Source: Pseudomonas rhizoryzae (GTDB lineage Bacteria > Pseudomonadota > Gammaproteobacteria > Pseudomonadales > Pseudomonadaceae). From it: 64,000 nt of DNA. The position numbers were made by a program, and so were the translations under genes. Below are positions 17,757 through 27,501 of the stretch, piece by piece (the stretch's first letter is position 1; each line of letters opens with the position of its first letter). Location of the stretch: contig NZ_SULM01000002.1 in the NCBI RefSeq assembly GCF_005250615.1, forward strand, positions 1 through 64,000, given 5' to 3'. The notes under the pieces are model-generated. The model did not search any database, had not been told where the DNA came from, and was given only the letters and a program-made list of their open reading frames with translations.

Positions 17757-19265
17757 ATGGATACCCTGAATTTCCTGGCGCAAGGCTTCGGCATCGCGCT
17801 GACGCCGACCAATCTGCTCATCGCGCTGATCGGCACCCTGATCGGTACCGTGGTCGGTCTGCTGCCCGGCCTCGGACCGATCAACGGCGTCGCCCTGCTC
17901 ATTCCGGTGGCCTTCGCCCTGGGCCTGCCGCCGGAATCGGCGCTGATCCTGCTGGCGGCGGTCTATCTGGGCTGCGAGTACGGCGGTCGGATCTCCTCGA
18001 TCCTGCTGAACATCCCCGGCGAAGCCTCGACACTGATGACGACCCTCGACGGTTACCCCATGGCGCGCAAGGGCCTGGCGGGCGTGGCCCTGTCGCTGTC
18101 GGCGTGGAGCTCCTTCATCGGCGCGCTGATCGCCACCTGCGGCATGGTGCTGTTCGCCCCGCTGCTGGCCAAGTGGGCCATCGCCTTCGGCCCTGCCGAA
18201 TACTTCGTACTGATGGTACTGGCCATCGTCGCCCTGGCCGGCATGGCCGGTGACAAACCGATGAAGACCCTGGTCGCGGCGCTACTCGGCCTGTTCCTGT
18301 CCACCATCGGCATCGACGCCAACAGCGGTGTCTATCGCTTCACCTTCGACAGCATCCATGTCGCCGACGGCATCCAGTTCGTGGTGCTGGTGCTTGGCCT
18401 GTTCTCGGTGAGCGAGGTGCTGTTGCTGCTGGAGAAGACTCACCAGGGTCAGGTGGCGGTGAAGGCCACCGGGCGCATGCTGTTCAACTTCAACGAAGCG
18501 CGCCGCGTGTTCTTCATCAATCTGCGCTGCGGTGTCGGCGGCTTCATCATCGGCGTCTTGCCGGGTGCCGGCGCGACCCTGGCCAGCGCCCTGGCCTACA
18601 TGACCGAGAAGCGCATCGCCGGCAGCTCGGGCGAATTCGGCAAGGGCGACATCCGCGGCCTGGCCGCTCCGGAAACCGCCATCGGTGCCTCCTGCTGCGG
18701 CGCCATGGTGCCCATGCTGACCTTGGGCGTACCCGGTTCCGGCACCACCGCGGTGATGATCGGCGCCCTGACGCTGTACAACATCACCCCCGGCCCGCTG
18801 CTGTTCGAAACCCAGCCGGACCTGGTGTGGAGCCTGATCGCCTCGCTGTTCGTCGCCAACGTGATGCTGCTGGTGCTGAACGTGCCGATGATCAAGGTGT
18901 TCACCCAGATCCTCAACGTACCGAACTGGTCGCTGGCCCCCGCCATCGCCATCATCACGGCGATCGGCACCTACGCCGTTCACGCCACCACCTTCGACCT
19001 GCTCCTGATGGTCGCAGTCGGCATCCTCGGCTACATCCTGCGCAAGCTGGACTTCCCGCTGTCGCCGCTGCTGCTGGGCTTCATCCTGGGCGGTCTGATG
19101 GAGCAGAACCTGCGGCGGGCGCTGTCGATCTCCAACGGCAGCCTGGACATCCTCTGGCACAGCGGTATCAGCCAAGGCATCTGGGCGGCGGTGATCGTCA
19201 TGCTGCTACTGCCCGCCCTGCGCATCTGGCGTCGTCGGCGCCAACTCAAGGCAGCCGCTGCCTAA
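17757..19265 (+). CDS. tctA: Tripartite tricarboxylate transporter large membrane subunit TctA
   Basis: The 502-residue integral membrane protein is the permease of the TTT system, driven by an ion gradient. About twelve hydrophobic segments are evident. The repeated family signatures GLLPGLGPINGVALLIP (about residue 38) and GVLPGAGATLASALAYM (about 265), and the region LGVPGSGTTAVMIGAL, are present. The gene is followed by a strong terminator at 19282-19314. Confidence 0.95.
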   Translation: MDTLNFLAQGFGIALTPTNLLIALIGTLIGTVVGLLPGLGPINGVALLIPVAFALGLPPESALILLAAVYLGCEYGGRISSILLNIPGEASTLMTTLDGYPMARKGLAGVALSLSAWSSFIGALIATCGMVLFAPLLAKWAIAFGPAEYFVLMVLAIVALAGMAGDKPMKTLVAALLGLFLSTIGIDANSGVYRFTFDSIHVADGIQFVVLVLGLFSVSEVLLLLEKTHQGQVAVKATGRMLFNFNEARRVFFINLRCGVGGFIIGVLPGAGATLASALAYMTEKRIAGSSGEFGKGDIRGLAAPETAIGASCCGAMVPMLTLGVPGSGTTAVMIGALTLYNITPGPLLFETQPDLVWSLIASLFVANVMLLVLNVPMIKVFTQILNVPNWSLAPAIAIITAIGTYAVHATTFDLLLMVAVGILGYILRKLDFPLSPLLLGFILGGLMEQNLRRALSISNGSLDILWHSGISQGIWAAVIVMLLLPALRIWRRRRQLKAAAA

Positions 19266-19281
19266 GCGTCTCTCGCGGTAG

Positions 19282-19315
19282 CAACGGCCGGATCCCTGAT
19301 CCGGCCGTTGCTTTT
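19282..19315 (+). terminator. Rho-independent terminator of tctCBA
   Basis: CAACGGCCGGAT and ATCCGGCCGTTG form a 12-bp perfect stem with a five-base loop, followed by GCTTTT. It ends just before the convergent rsmJ stop and may serve both directions. Confidence 0.85.
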
Positions 19316-20095
19316 CTAGTCGCCGGTTTTCAGCGATTTCTTCGGATAGATATCGTAGCGGCTGGACTTGCCCTCCAGCACATAGCCCGGCTTCACCCCC
19401 TCGATGGCCGGCGCCTTGCGCGGGCGCTTGACCACCACTCGATGGGTAGCGCGCGCGAGGGCCGCGGCCAGCAGCGCCGGGGCATCCAGGTCGTCGCCCA
19501 CCAGCGGGCGGAACAGGCGCATTTCCTTCTTCACCAGGGCGCTCTTGTCGCGGTGCGGGAACATGGGATCCAGGTAGATCACCTCCGGTGCCTCGCCCTC
19601 CCCCGCCTGCAGATAGGCGGTGGAGTCGGCCTGCACCAGGGTCATGAGCGCCACGATACTGGCCGCCTCGAGGTCCCGCGCGGCGCGGGCCAGGCCGTCT
19701 TCGAGCAAGGCGGCGATCAGCGGCTGGCGTTCCACCAGGGTCACCTGGCAGCCCAGGGTGGCCAGCACGAAGGCGTCGCGTCCTAGCCCGGCGGTGGCGT
19801 CGAGGATACGCGGACGTACGCCGGGCCCGACGCCGACCGCCTTGGCGATCATCTGGCCGGTGCCGCCACCGAACTTGCGCCGGTGCGCCGCGGCGCCCTC
19901 GACGAAGTCCACCCGTACCGGCCCCGGTGCATCCGGGCCGCGTTGCACCAGTTGCAGGCCCTCGCTCCCGAGTTGCAGGGCGAAGTCCTCGCCGGTCGCC
20001 GTGCCCAGGGGCAGCCCCAGGCGCGTCGCCCAGGCGGTCGCGGCGTCGGTGAAGGCGGATTCCAGGGCTTCGACGATGAGCGAGGGACTGGGCAT
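19316..20095 (-). CDS. rsmJ: 16S rRNA (guanine1516-N2)-methyltransferase RsmJ
   Basis: RsmJ methylates G1516 of 16S rRNA with S-adenosylmethionine. The 259-residue product has the family pattern [18 protein letters not shown], the SAM motif [19 protein letters not shown], and the catalytic-type motif [22 protein letters not shown] at 20095 ([11 protein letters not shown]) gives the usual length; the open frame upstream to 20482 is antisense to the neighbouring extensin-like gene region and is not conserved. Order rsmJ ... tsaB-adk-ppc follows the P. aeruginosa PA3680-PA3688 block. Confidence 0.93.
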   Translation of the reverse strand: MPSPSLIVEALESAFTDAATAWATRLGLPLGTATGEDFALQLGSEGLQLVQRGPDAPGPVRVDFVEGAAAHRRKFGGGTGQMIAKAVGVGPGVRPRILDATAGLGRDAFVLATLGCQVTLVERQPLIAALLEDGLARAARDLEAASIVALMTLVQADSTAYLQAGEGEAPEVIYLDPMFPHRDKSALVKKEMRLFRPLVGDDLDAPALLAAALARATHRVVVKRPRKAPAIEGVKPGYVLEGKSSRYDIYPKKSLKTGD

Positions 20096-20132
20096 GGACA
20101 GGGGCGACTCGGTGGCGGAAAGACCGGCCATT

Positions 20133-20834
20133 CTACCGGCAGACGCGGAAGCCACCCATGTCGACGTGGAAATGATCGCGGTGCGCGGCGTTGTAGTCCG
20201 GTCCCAGGGTGGTGTTGAAGGCGCGGCAGGCGCCGTCGCGTACCTGGCGTAGGAAGCGCTGCGCCTGGGGATCGCCGTTCCAGTCGCGCGCGACCGTGAT
20301 CCGGCGACCATCGGCCAGGCGCAGGCCGGCGATATCCAGCGCATTGGCGCTGGCATGCTGGCTGCGCCGCCCGCTGGCCCTGCCGTAGACGTTGCGGCAG
20401 GCGAAGCTGCCGTAGTGCTCCACCTCGGCCACCCGCTGCCCATAGACCGCCTCGGCGGCCGGTTGCAGCGCCTTCCGCTCAAACAGTGCGAAGCTCACTG
20501 CCAGCGGGCAACTGGCGATGAAACTACCGCTCAGCCGTACCCCTTCGCCGCGTTGGATGCGCACCGCACGCTCCAGTGGGCAATCAGCCGAACCGGGATT
20601 GCCACGGAGTTCGCGATAGCTGAGCGCCGAGGTAGCCAGGGAGGCTGCGCAGTAGTCGGCATCGGTTTGCAGGCGCCAGAGCTTGAGGCGGGTGACCGGA
20701 TTGGCCGGTGCCTGGATATCCAGCGGCGCCCAGGGGTTATAGGCCGGTGGAATGCGTAGCCAGCCCTGGTCGAAGGCGGTATGCAGGCCGCCATAGAGCA
20801 GGATGACGAGACCGAGTAGATGTCTGGCTTTCAT
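20133..20834 (-). CDS. Extensin-like C-terminal domain protein
   Basis: A 233-residue exported protein with an N-terminal hydrophobic segment (residues 5-20, a signal anchor or signal peptide) and a C-terminal extensin-like domain. That domain shows [19 protein letters not shown] and [10 protein letters not shown], spaced like the zinc ligands of LD/DD-peptidase relatives, plus several cysteines (DYCAAS, ADCPLE, SCPLAV, FACRNV, GACRAF) that could form disulfides in the periplasm. Action on peptidoglycan is a reasonable inference, not shown. ATG at 20834 is chosen because the hydrophobic segment starts there. Confidence 0.82.
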   Translation of the reverse strand: MKARHLLGLVILLYGGLHTAFDQGWLRIPPAYNPWAPLDIQAPANPVTRLKLWRLQTDADYCAASLATSALSYRELRGNPGSADCPLERAVRIQRGEGVRLSGSFIASCPLAVSFALFERKALQPAAEAVYGQRVAEVEHYGSFACRNVYGRASGRRSQHASANALDIAGLRLADGRRITVARDWNGDPQAQRFLRQVRDGACRAFNTTLGPDYNAAHRDHFHVDMGGFRVCR

Positions 20835-20936
20835 GGAGCGCCGGCAGGATTCGCGAGGGACGATAGGATTTGAGACCGGAACGGCCTTTGGGAATGCCGG
20901 GGAAAACGTCGCCAAACGTATCGGATCAGCAGGCTC

Positions 20937-21794
20937 TTACAGCAGGCCGAGTTGCTCGGTATCGGCAGTACTTAAGGTCGGCAGCTCCGGCAACCCGGGC
21001 AGGCGCTCGCGCAACTGGGCGTGGAATCTCAGGGCCAGCTCGGGCGCCTGGCGATTGTCCGGGGTATGCAGGAAGACATAGGGCACCTTGCCTGCTTCGA
21101 TCCAGTCAGCGACCCGGGTCACCCACTTGGCCAGGTAATAGTCATTGGCGGCCAGCTCCAGGCGACCGATGAAGCGCACCTGGGGACGATCGCTGAAGGC
21201 CAGGGCGCGGGCCGGAACGCGGGGCTTCTTGGATTGCGCCAGGCGTACCGCCGGATCGCTCGGGTCGGCGCTGAACAGCGCGGCGGAATCCAGGCCGATG
21301 CGTTCCACACCCAGTTCCAGGAGCAGGCGATTGAGGGCACGCTCGGTGTCGCCCTTGTCGAAGAAGGCCAGGTGACGGACCTCCACGGCCAAGGCGCGAC
21401 GCGGCGCCAGGGCTTCGAGGAACACCTTGAGCTCAGCCAGCCGATCCGGGCCGAAGCGCCGCGGCAACTGCAGCCACAGCGGGCTGGCCCGCTCGCCCAG
21501 GGGCGCCAGCAGCTCGATGAAGGTACGAGCACTGGAGAGCTGTACCCGCAGATCATCGGCATGGCTGATGTCCTGGGGGAACTTGGCGCAGAAGCGAAAG
21601 CCCGCCGGCATCACCTCGGCCCAATGACGGATCTTGTCCGCCGACGGCCAGGCATAAAGGGTGGTATTGCCTTCCACGGCGTTGAACACCTGGGCATAGC
21701 GCGGCAGGAAGTCGGCGGGCCGCAGGCCGTGGTAGAGGCTCTCGCGCCAGGCGTTATCGTTCCACGAGGGACAGCCGAGGAAATACGGCAGCAT
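20937..21794 (-). CDS. DUF72 family protein (YecE-like)
   Basis: A 285-residue cytoplasmic protein of the DUF72 family, a TIM-barrel related to sugar-phosphate isomerases whose function is unknown. Recognisable parts are GCPSWNDNAWRESLYH, FNAVEGNTTLYAWP (the family's E-N-T-F/L-Y motif), FCAKFPQDISH, WLQLPRRFGPD and the late VPYVFLHTPDN. Length matches the family. Its start codon overlaps the stop codon of the upstream 119-residue gene, so the pair is likely co-translated. Confidence 0.88.
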   Translation of the reverse strand: MLPYFLGCPSWNDNAWRESLYHGLRPADFLPRYAQVFNAVEGNTTLYAWPSADKIRHWAEVMPAGFRFCAKFPQDISHADDLRVQLSSARTFIELLAPLGERASPLWLQLPRRFGPDRLAELKVFLEALAPRRALAVEVRHLAFFDKGDTERALNRLLLELGVERIGLDSAALFSADPSDPAVRLAQSKKPRVPARALAFSDRPQVRFIGRLELAANDYYLAKWVTRVADWIEAGKVPYVFLHTPDNRQAPELALRFHAQLRERLPGLPELPTLSTADTEQLGLL

Positions 21795-22153
21795 CAGGCG
21801 TAGAGATCGAGGCCCACGACACTGGAGGACCCGTCAGGCTCGGCACCCAGCGTAGCGGTGCTGCCGTAGCTGGCCAGGGCCTGCTGGGCACGGGCGGTGA
21901 GGTTGCTGGCGAAGCGGCCTTCGCGCTCGCTGAGCACCAGGCCGTTGGACCCGGCATCGCCGCTGTCGGTGGCAGCAGCGGCCTCGACCCGGCGCGCGGG
22001 GGCGACCTGGGGTTGGGCGTTGCCTGTGGCATCCTTGGCGATGGCTTTCTGGCGGGCGTCCTCATCCCTCGCCACCTCGCGAACGGGCGTGACCACGCGC
22101 GAGGAACGATTCAGGGGGTAGGCAGAGGAGGAAAAACCGCTGTCGATGCGCAT
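21794..22153 (-). CDS. Conserved hypothetical protein next to tsaB
   Basis: A 119-residue hydrophilic protein without recognisable domain. The first 15 residues (MRIDSGFSSSAYPLN) look conserved in style, as in small Pseudomonas proteins encoded beside tsaB (PA3684-like by position). The middle is Ala/Arg/Asp-rich and probably disordered; the last 40 residues may form a helix (FASNLTARAQQALASY). No signal peptide or membrane segment is visible. It overlaps the DUF72 gene by one base. Confidence 0.7.
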   Translation of the reverse strand: MRIDSGFSSSAYPLNRSSRVVTPVREVARDEDARQKAIAKDATGNAQPQVAPARRVEAAAATDSGDAGSNGLVLSEREGRFASNLTARAQQALASYGSTATLGAEPDGSSSVVGLDLYA

Positions 22154-22291
22154 GGCAGGTCCCGAACGGATGCAGCTACTCTAGGTAGGGCCGAGGTCTA
22201 AGGCAATCAGGGGTCGGACGTCCGTCACGAACAGCGGACGAGCGGCCTCAAGTACTTAGAGCGGCCGTCACCGTCTCCCGGTTCCACGGGT

Positions 22292-22975
22292 TCAGACCGG
22301 CGTCTTGGGAGTGGCGACCCGGTCACGCAGATAGACCGGTTGCGCCGCCTCGGACTCGGCTGCCACGGCTTCGCCACGCTGCCAGGCACTGGCCGCCAGA
22401 ACCGCCAGATCGCGGGCATGGGGTAGCAAGGTGGCATCCAACTCGGTCAGCGGCAGGGCCATGCGGCCCACGTACCCCCAACCGGTGCCGGCGCCGAACC
22501 AATCGCCAGTGGCAGCATCGGGCAAGGCGATGGCTTCGGGCGCCAGCACGGCCTCTGCGCCCGCCAGCACCATGGCTTCGCCGTCCAGGCGGTAGCAGCC
22601 CCAATAGACCTCGTCCATGCGCGCATCGATGGCGGCGGCCACCTGGCTGACGCCCCGCTCGCGCCAGGCGCGCTGGGCGAGAATGGCCAGATTGGAAACC
22701 GGCAGCACCGGCCGCTCCAGGCCGAACGCCAAGCCCTGTACCACGCCGATGGCGATGCGGACCCCGGTGAAGGCGCCGGGACCGCGACCGAAGGCGATGG
22801 CGTCCACCTGCGCCAGCGCCATGCCGGCCTCGGCGAGCACCTCCTGCACCATGGGCAGTACCCGCTGGGCATGCAGGCGCGGAGCGATCTCGTAGCGGTG
22901 GATGATCTCGTCGCCCAGATGCAAGGCGACCGAGCAGGCTTCGGTGGCGGTATCGAGGGCGAGCAGGATGGACAT
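22292..22975 (-). CDS. tsaB: tRNA t6A synthesis protein TsaB
   Basis: TsaB is the non-catalytic partner of TsaD in making N6-threonylcarbamoyladenosine at position 37 of ANN-decoding tRNAs. The 227-residue product starts MSILLALDTATEACSVAL, with ASKHA-fold strands, and has the family motif AFGRGPGAFTGVRIAIGVVQGLAFG. The ATG at 22975 is chosen; the open frame upstream is not conserved. It lies downstream of adk on the same strand with a 137-base gap that contains two hairpins. Confidence 0.95.
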   Translation of the reverse strand: MSILLALDTATEACSVALHLGDEIIHRYEIAPRLHAQRVLPMVQEVLAEAGMALAQVDAIAFGRGPGAFTGVRIAIGVVQGLAFGLERPVLPVSNLAILAQRAWRERGVSQVAAAIDARMDEVYWGCYRLDGEAMVLAGAEAVLAPEAIALPDAATGDWFGAGTGWGYVGRMALPLTELDATLLPHARDLAVLAASAWQRGEAVAAESEAAQPVYLRDRVATPKTPV

Positions 22976-23047
22976 AGGGGCAAATCCGCAACGGTTTGGA
23001 AGGCCGCGCATTCTAGAGCAAGACGGGACGCGAGGGGACCCGCCTAT

Positions 23048-23099
23048 CGGTACGACGCCAGGACGGCGTCGTACCGGGACCGCCTGCAGGCACAGGCGG
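23048..23099. terminator. Two adjacent hairpins downstream of adk
   Basis: CGGTACGACGCC (23048-23059) pairs perfectly with GGCGTCGTACCG (23065-23076), and CCGCCTG (23080-23086) with CAGGCGG (23093-23099). No T-run follows on either strand, so these may stabilise the adk 3' end or attenuate reading into tsaB rather than act as a classic terminator. Confidence 0.55.
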
Positions 23100-23112
23100 T
23101 GGGAGCCGGGGC

Positions 23113-23760
23113 TCAGCTCAGGGCGTTCATCACCTTGGCGGTAATGGCGTCTACCGAACCCACGCCTTCGATACGGCTGCACTTGGGGGTGCCTTGGGCA
23201 GCGCCCAGCTTCTGGTAGAAGTCCACCAGCGGCTTGGTCTGGGAATGGTAGAGCTCCAGACGCTTGCGGATGGTGGCTTCGCGATCGTCCTCGCGCTGCA
23301 CCAGCGGCTCGCCGGTCAGGTCGTCGACGTCGGCGACCTTCGGCGGATTGTGCTGCACGTGGTAGACGCGGCCCGAGCCCGGGTGCACGCGGCGACCGGA
23401 CAGCCGCTGGACGATTTCCTCGTCATCGACGGCAATTTCCAGGACGTGGTCGATCTTGACGCCCGCGGCTTCGAGGGCCTCGGCCTGGGGAATGGTGCGC
23501 GGGAAGCCGTCGAACAGGAAACCCTTGGCGCAATCGGCCTCCAGGATACGCTCACTGATCAGGGCAATGATGATCTCGTCGGAGACCAGGCCGCCGCTGT
23601 CCATGATGTCCTTGACCTGCAGGCCCAGGGGCGTGCCGGCCTTGACCGCCGCACGCAGCATGTCGCCGGTGGAAACCTGCGGAATGCCGAATTTTTCAGT
23701 GATGAACCGGGCCTGAGTACCTTTGCCGGCACCGGGCGCTCCCAGCAGGATTACGCGCAT
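23113..23760 (-). CDS. adk: Adenylate kinase
   Basis: Adk converts ATP + AMP to two ADP. The 215-residue product is the long type with P-loop [13 protein letters not shown] near the start, [10 protein letters not shown], the [13 protein letters not shown] motif, the LID domain ([21 protein letters not shown] in two parts: [21 protein letters not shown]) and the [14 protein letters not shown] segment. ATG at 23760 lies directly before RVILLGAPG. Position between ppc and tsaB matches P. aeruginosa. Confidence 0.97.
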   Translation of the reverse strand: MRVILLGAPGAGKGTQARFITEKFGIPQVSTGDMLRAAVKAGTPLGLQVKDIMDSGGLVSDEIIIALISERILEADCAKGFLFDGFPRTIPQAEALEAAGVKIDHVLEIAVDDEEIVQRLSGRRVHPGSGRVYHVQHNPPKVADVDDLTGEPLVQREDDREATIRKRLELYHSQTKPLVDFYQKLGAAQGTPKCSRIEGVGSVDAITAKVMNALS

Positions 23761-23949
23761 CTGTAGCTCCTTAAAATGGTCTCGGACTGGCAGCCCACAC
23801 GGGTGCTGTCGCGATGATTGTTGTCGACGACACGAGACGGCCAAAGGGACCAACCATACACAGCGCCCTCTGGCCGCACAAGTTACCAAGCGTCGCAGGT
23901 GCCGTACCGGTCGTTACGACCTAGAGCCCCTGCAGACGCGACTTCCTTC

Positions 23950-26586
23950 TTAACCGGTATTACGCAGTCCGGCGGCGATCCCGGCCACGCTCACCAGCAG
24001 CGCCAGGTCCAGCGCCGCCGGCTGGCTTTCCCCCGCCGCCCGGGCCCGCGCCAACAGTTCGATCTGCAGCAGATGCAGCGGATCGAGGTAGGTGTTGCGC
24101 ACGGCGATGAATACCAGGGTTTCCGGGTTGTGTTCGAGCAGTTCGCCCTGCCCCGTCAAGCGCAGTACCGCCACCCCGGCCTGGCGCAGGCGCTCGCGCA
24201 ACTGGCTGCCGAGCACCTGCAACTCGGCCTCCACCAGACGTTCGTCATAGAGCCGCGCCAATTCGGCTTCGGCCTTGGCCAGCACCATTTCCAGCATGTC
24301 GATGCGGGTCTGGAAGAACGGCCAGCGCTCGCGCATCTCGCGCAGCAGGGGCGATTCGCCACGCCGCTCCGCCTGCTCCAGCGCCGCTTCCCAACCGAGC
24401 CAGGCGGGTAGCATCAAACGGGTCTGGGTCCAGGCGAAGATCCAGGGAATGGCCCTGAGGCTTTCCACGCCGCCTTCGCGGCGCTTCGCCGGACGGCTGC
24501 CCAGGGGCAGACGACCCAGCTCCTGCTCGGGGGTGGCCTGGCGGAAATAGGTGACGAAATGCGGGTCCTCGCGGACCACGCCGCGGTAGGACTGGAGACT
24601 GTCGCGGGCGAGGCGATCCATCTGGTCGCGCCAGGCCGGTTCGGGCACCGGCGGCGGCAGCAAGGTGGCTTCCAATACGGCGCCCAGGTACAGCGCCAGA
24701 TTCTGCTCGGCGATGGCCGGTTGGCCGAACTTGAAGCGGATCATCTCGCCCTGCTCGGTGGTGCGGAAGCGCCCAGCCACCGAACCCGGCGGCTGCGACA
24801 GGATGGCGGCATGGGCCGGACCACCGCCACGCCCCACGGTGCCGCCGCGGCCGTGGAACAGCAGCAGCTCCACGCCACGGCTGGCACAGATCTCTACCAG
24901 GGCCTCCTGAGCGCGGTACTGGGCCCAGGCGGCGGCCAGGGTGCCGGCATCCTTGGCCGAATCCGAGTAGCCGATCATGACCTCCTGGGGACCGGCCAGG
25001 CGTTCGCGGTAGTCGGGCAGGTCCAGCAGGCTTTCGATGGCCGTCCCGGCGTTGTCCAGGTCGTCGAGGGTCTCGAACAGCGGCACGACGCGCATCGGGT
25101 GGCGCACTCCGCACTCGCGCAGCAACAGTTGCACGGCGAGGACATCGGAGGCCGCGCCGGCCATGGAGATGACGTAGGAACCCAGCGCCGCGGGTGGCGA
25201 CTCGGCGATGACGCGACAGGTGGCGAGCACTTCCTGGGTGTCGGCGGCGAGTTCGGCATCCTGGGGCAACAGGGGACGCCGGCTGGCCAGCTCGCCGCGC
25301 AGGAACTCCAGACGCTGCGCCTCGCTCCAGCCGGCGTAGTCGCCCAGATTGAGGTAGCCGCAGATATCGGCCATCGCCGCGGCATGGCGCGCGGCGTCCT
25401 GGCGGATGTCCAGGCGGACCAGATAGAGCCCGAAGGTCCGTGCCCGCCGCAGGGTATCGAGCAGAGAGCCTTCGGCGATGACGCTCAGGCCACAGTGCTG
25501 CAGCGAGTCGTAACACAGTTGCAGCGGGGCGATCAGGTCGGCGTTGTCGCTCAAGACGTGGCGAGCCCCGGCATGGGGATCGGTGATGGCATGGGCGGCC
25601 CAGCTGCGGGTGATCTGCAGGCGCTCGCGCAGCACCTTGAGCACCTTGCGATAGGGTTCGGGGTGATCACCGGCCTGCTCGCGCAAGGCCGGGCTCGCGG
25701 CCTGCATGGACAACTCAGCGGCTAGCCGGTCGACGTCACGCAAATAGAGATCCGCCGCCATCCAGCGCGCCAACAGCAGCACCTCGCGGGTCACGGTGGC
25801 GGTGACGTTGGGATTGCCATCGCGGTCGCCACCCATCCAGGACGAGAAGCGCAGCGGCGCGGCGCTCAGTGGCAGGCGCTGACCGGTGTGCTGCTGCAGG
25901 CAGGCATCCAGGCTGCGCAGGACATTGGGTACCGCCTGCCAGAGGGAATTCTCGATCACCGCGAAGCCCCACTTGGCTTCGTCCACCGGCGTCGGGCGCT
26001 GGCGACGGATTTCCTCGGTGTGCCAGGCCTCGGCGATCAGCCGCCGCAGCCGCGCCTCGATGGCGGCCACCTCGGCGGCGGTCAAGTCGCGGTGGTCGAG
26101 TGCGGCGAGCTGGGCGCTGATCTCGTCGTATTTCTGGATCAGGGTGCGCCGCGAGACCTCGGTGGGGTGAGCGGTCAGCACCAGGTCGATGTCCAGTGCC
26201 GCTACCCGCTCGGCCAGCGCCTCGCCGGCATGCCCGGCCGCGCCTAGCCGCTTGAGCAACTCGGGCAGGACTTGCTGCTCGAACGGCGGCGCCTCGTCTT
26301 CGCTGCGGCGGCGGACACGGTGGTATTCCTCGGCGATGTTGGCCAGGTTGAGAAAATGGCTGAAGGCCCGGGCCACCGGCAGCAACTCGTCTTCGGCCAG
26401 GGTATCGAGGGTATCGCCCAGTTGCCGGGCCCCCTCGGCGGAGCCGCCACGGGCCGCCTTGGCCCCCTTGCGGATCCGCTCGATCTTGTCGAGAAAGGCC
26501 GCGCCGTGCTGGTCGGCGATGGTCTGCCCCAGGAGATCACCTAGCAAACGTACCTGCTCGCGCAGACGAACGTCGATTTCCACCAT
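23950..26586 (-). CDS. ppc: Phosphoenolpyruvate carboxylase
   Basis: Ppc carboxylates phosphoenolpyruvate to oxaloacetate, refilling the TCA cycle. The 878-residue product has the N-terminal histidine motif [59 protein letters not shown], and the C-terminal [12 protein letters not shown] and GLRNTG end. Length fits the family. ATG at 26586 ([11 protein letters not shown]) is chosen; the frame stays open to 26742 but that region has no conserved features. Confidence 0.97.
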   Translation of the reverse strand: MVEIDVRLREQVRLLGDLLGQTIADQHGAAFLDKIERIRKGAKAARGGSAEGARQLGDTLDTLAEDELLPVARAFSHFLNLANIAEEYHRVRRRSEDEAPPFEQQVLPELLKRLGAAGHAGEALAERVAALDIDLVLTAHPTEVSRRTLIQKYDEISAQLAALDHRDLTAAEVAAIEARLRRLIAEAWHTEEIRRQRPTPVDEAKWGFAVIENSLWQAVPNVLRSLDACLQQHTGQRLPLSAAPLRFSSWMGGDRDGNPNVTATVTREVLLLARWMAADLYLRDVDRLAAELSMQAASPALREQAGDHPEPYRKVLKVLRERLQITRSWAAHAITDPHAGARHVLSDNADLIAPLQLCYDSLQHCGLSVIAEGSLLDTLRRARTFGLYLVRLDIRQDAARHAAAMADICGYLNLGDYAGWSEAQRLEFLRGELASRRPLLPQDAELAADTQEVLATCRVIAESPPAALGSYVISMAGAASDVLAVQLLLRECGVRHPMRVVPLFETLDDLDNAGTAIESLLDLPDYRERLAGPQEVMIGYSDSAKDAGTLAAAWAQYRAQEALVEICASRGVELLLFHGRGGTVGRGGGPAHAAILSQPPGSVAGRFRTTEQGEMIRFKFGQPAIAEQNLALYLGAVLEATLLPPPVPEPAWRDQMDRLARDSLQSYRGVVREDPHFVTYFRQATPEQELGRLPLGSRPAKRREGGVESLRAIPWIFAWTQTRLMLPAWLGWEAALEQAERRGESPLLREMRERWPFFQTRIDMLEMVLAKAEAELARLYDERLVEAELQVLGSQLRERLRQAGVAVLRLTGQGELLEHNPETLVFIAVRNTYLDPLHLLQIELLARARAAGESQPAALDLALLVSVAGIAAGLRNTG

Positions 26587-26753
26587 CTTGTTGTGCTCCT
26601 CGAAAGTACCGGTTCGGACCTCGCGGCAAAGGCTGCGGTCTAGGGCTGAGGACAGCACCTTGTCACGCGGGTTGCAAGACCCGGTCAGTGCAGGGTGCAC
26701 AGAGCCGGTCGGGCTGACCATCCGACCTTTGCCTAACGCCAATGGAGATGCCT

Positions 26754-27089
26754 ATGAAGATTCGTGAACTCGCCCACCAATGGGAGCAGCAGGCCACCAC
26801 TCCGAGCACCACCCGGACCTACAGCCTCAATCTGGAATTGGAAACCGCGGCTCGGCTCGAAGCCTTGCGCGAACTCTATCCCCAACGCACCCCGGAAGCC
26901 CTGCTGAGTGAGTTACTGGCGGCGGCCTTCGAGGAACTGGAAGCGAGCTTTCCCTATGTGCAGGGCAGCGAAGTGGTGGCCACCGACGAACTGGGCGATC
27001 CGTTGTATGCCGACGCGGGAGCGACGCCGCGCTTTCTCGAATTGGCGCGCAAACACCTGCACCGACTGCAGGCGGAGGACGGCGTCTAG
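26754..27089 (+). CDS. Conserved hypothetical protein (PA3688-like by position)
   Basis: A 111-residue soluble protein. The N-terminal half resembles a ribbon-helix-helix layout (TYSLNLELETAARLEALRELYPQRTPEALLSELLAAAFEEL, given in parts: TYSLNLELETAARLEAL, RELYPQRTPEALL, SELLAAAFEEL), so a DNA- or protein-binding role is possible but unproven. ATG at 26754 follows GGAG by six bases and is preferred over the ATG at 26742. It is divergent from ppc, as PA3688 is from PA3687. Its TAG stop is the left edge of palindromic element B. Confidence 0.75.
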   Translation: MKIRELAHQWEQQATTPSTTRTYSLNLELETAARLEALRELYPQRTPEALLSELLAAAFEELEASFPYVQGSEVVATDELGDPLYADAGATPRFLELARKHLHRLQAEDGV

Positions 27090-27230
27090 GCTTTGTACGA
27101 AAAGTACCTGCGCTCGGTGATGCTTCGTTGAAAAACGCCTCGGAATGCTCATTTACCGCTCGTAAACTCCGCTTCCTCGGCGTTTTTCGCCTCGCCTGAC
27201 CTTCGCTCGGCGACTTTTCGTACAAAGCCC
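27089..27230. repeat. Palindromic TA-flanked element B (142 bp)
   Basis: Terminal inverted repeats GGCTTTGTACGAAAAGT (27089-27105) and complement (27213-27229) are perfect over 17 bases. An inner 10-bp stem (GAAAAACGCC at 27130-27139, complement at 27179-27188) encloses a 38-base core (27141-27178) that differs by one base from element C. TA lies on both sides, and the left TA plus the element's first G forms the TAG stop of the upstream gene. Confidence 0.9.
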
Positions 27231-27312
27231 TAGGCGCCTCGACCTGCAGTCTTACCTACGGCGCTACCGCTCTGCGAAGGGCTTTGCCATGAGCGGAAAT
27301 TCGATAGCTCGT

Positions 27313-27340
27313 GAACATTCCTGTCGGATGAGCGGTCATA
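27313..27340 (+). promoter_or_regulatory. Candidate AlgU promoter of the lptF operon
   Basis: GAACAT (27313-27318), a 17-base spacer and TCATA (27336-27340) approximate the AlgU consensus GAACTT-N16/17-TCTGA. lptF is an AlgU target in P. aeruginosa, so an AlgU promoter is expected here. The perfect 12-base palindrome CGTTTGCAAACG at 27368-27379 lies just downstream and could be an operator. I see no gene in 27231-27501. Confidence 0.4.
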
Positions 27341-27501
27341 GGATCAGACCGCAGCGCTGGACGGGGACGTTTGCAAACGCCCGCCACGGACCTTTCGGAA
27401 CGGGCAAGCACCTTTTTCCAGATGCGGCTTTTGCTGACCAAGGCGCCCGCCCTGCCCGTGCCGGCGGCGTGCTTTTCGGATAAATAACGGAGCTTGAATC
27501 C

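Noticed and set aside
20096-20482. N-terminal extension of rsmJ
   Set aside because: It overlaps the extensin-like gene in another frame on the same strand; RsmJ length and motifs start at 20095.
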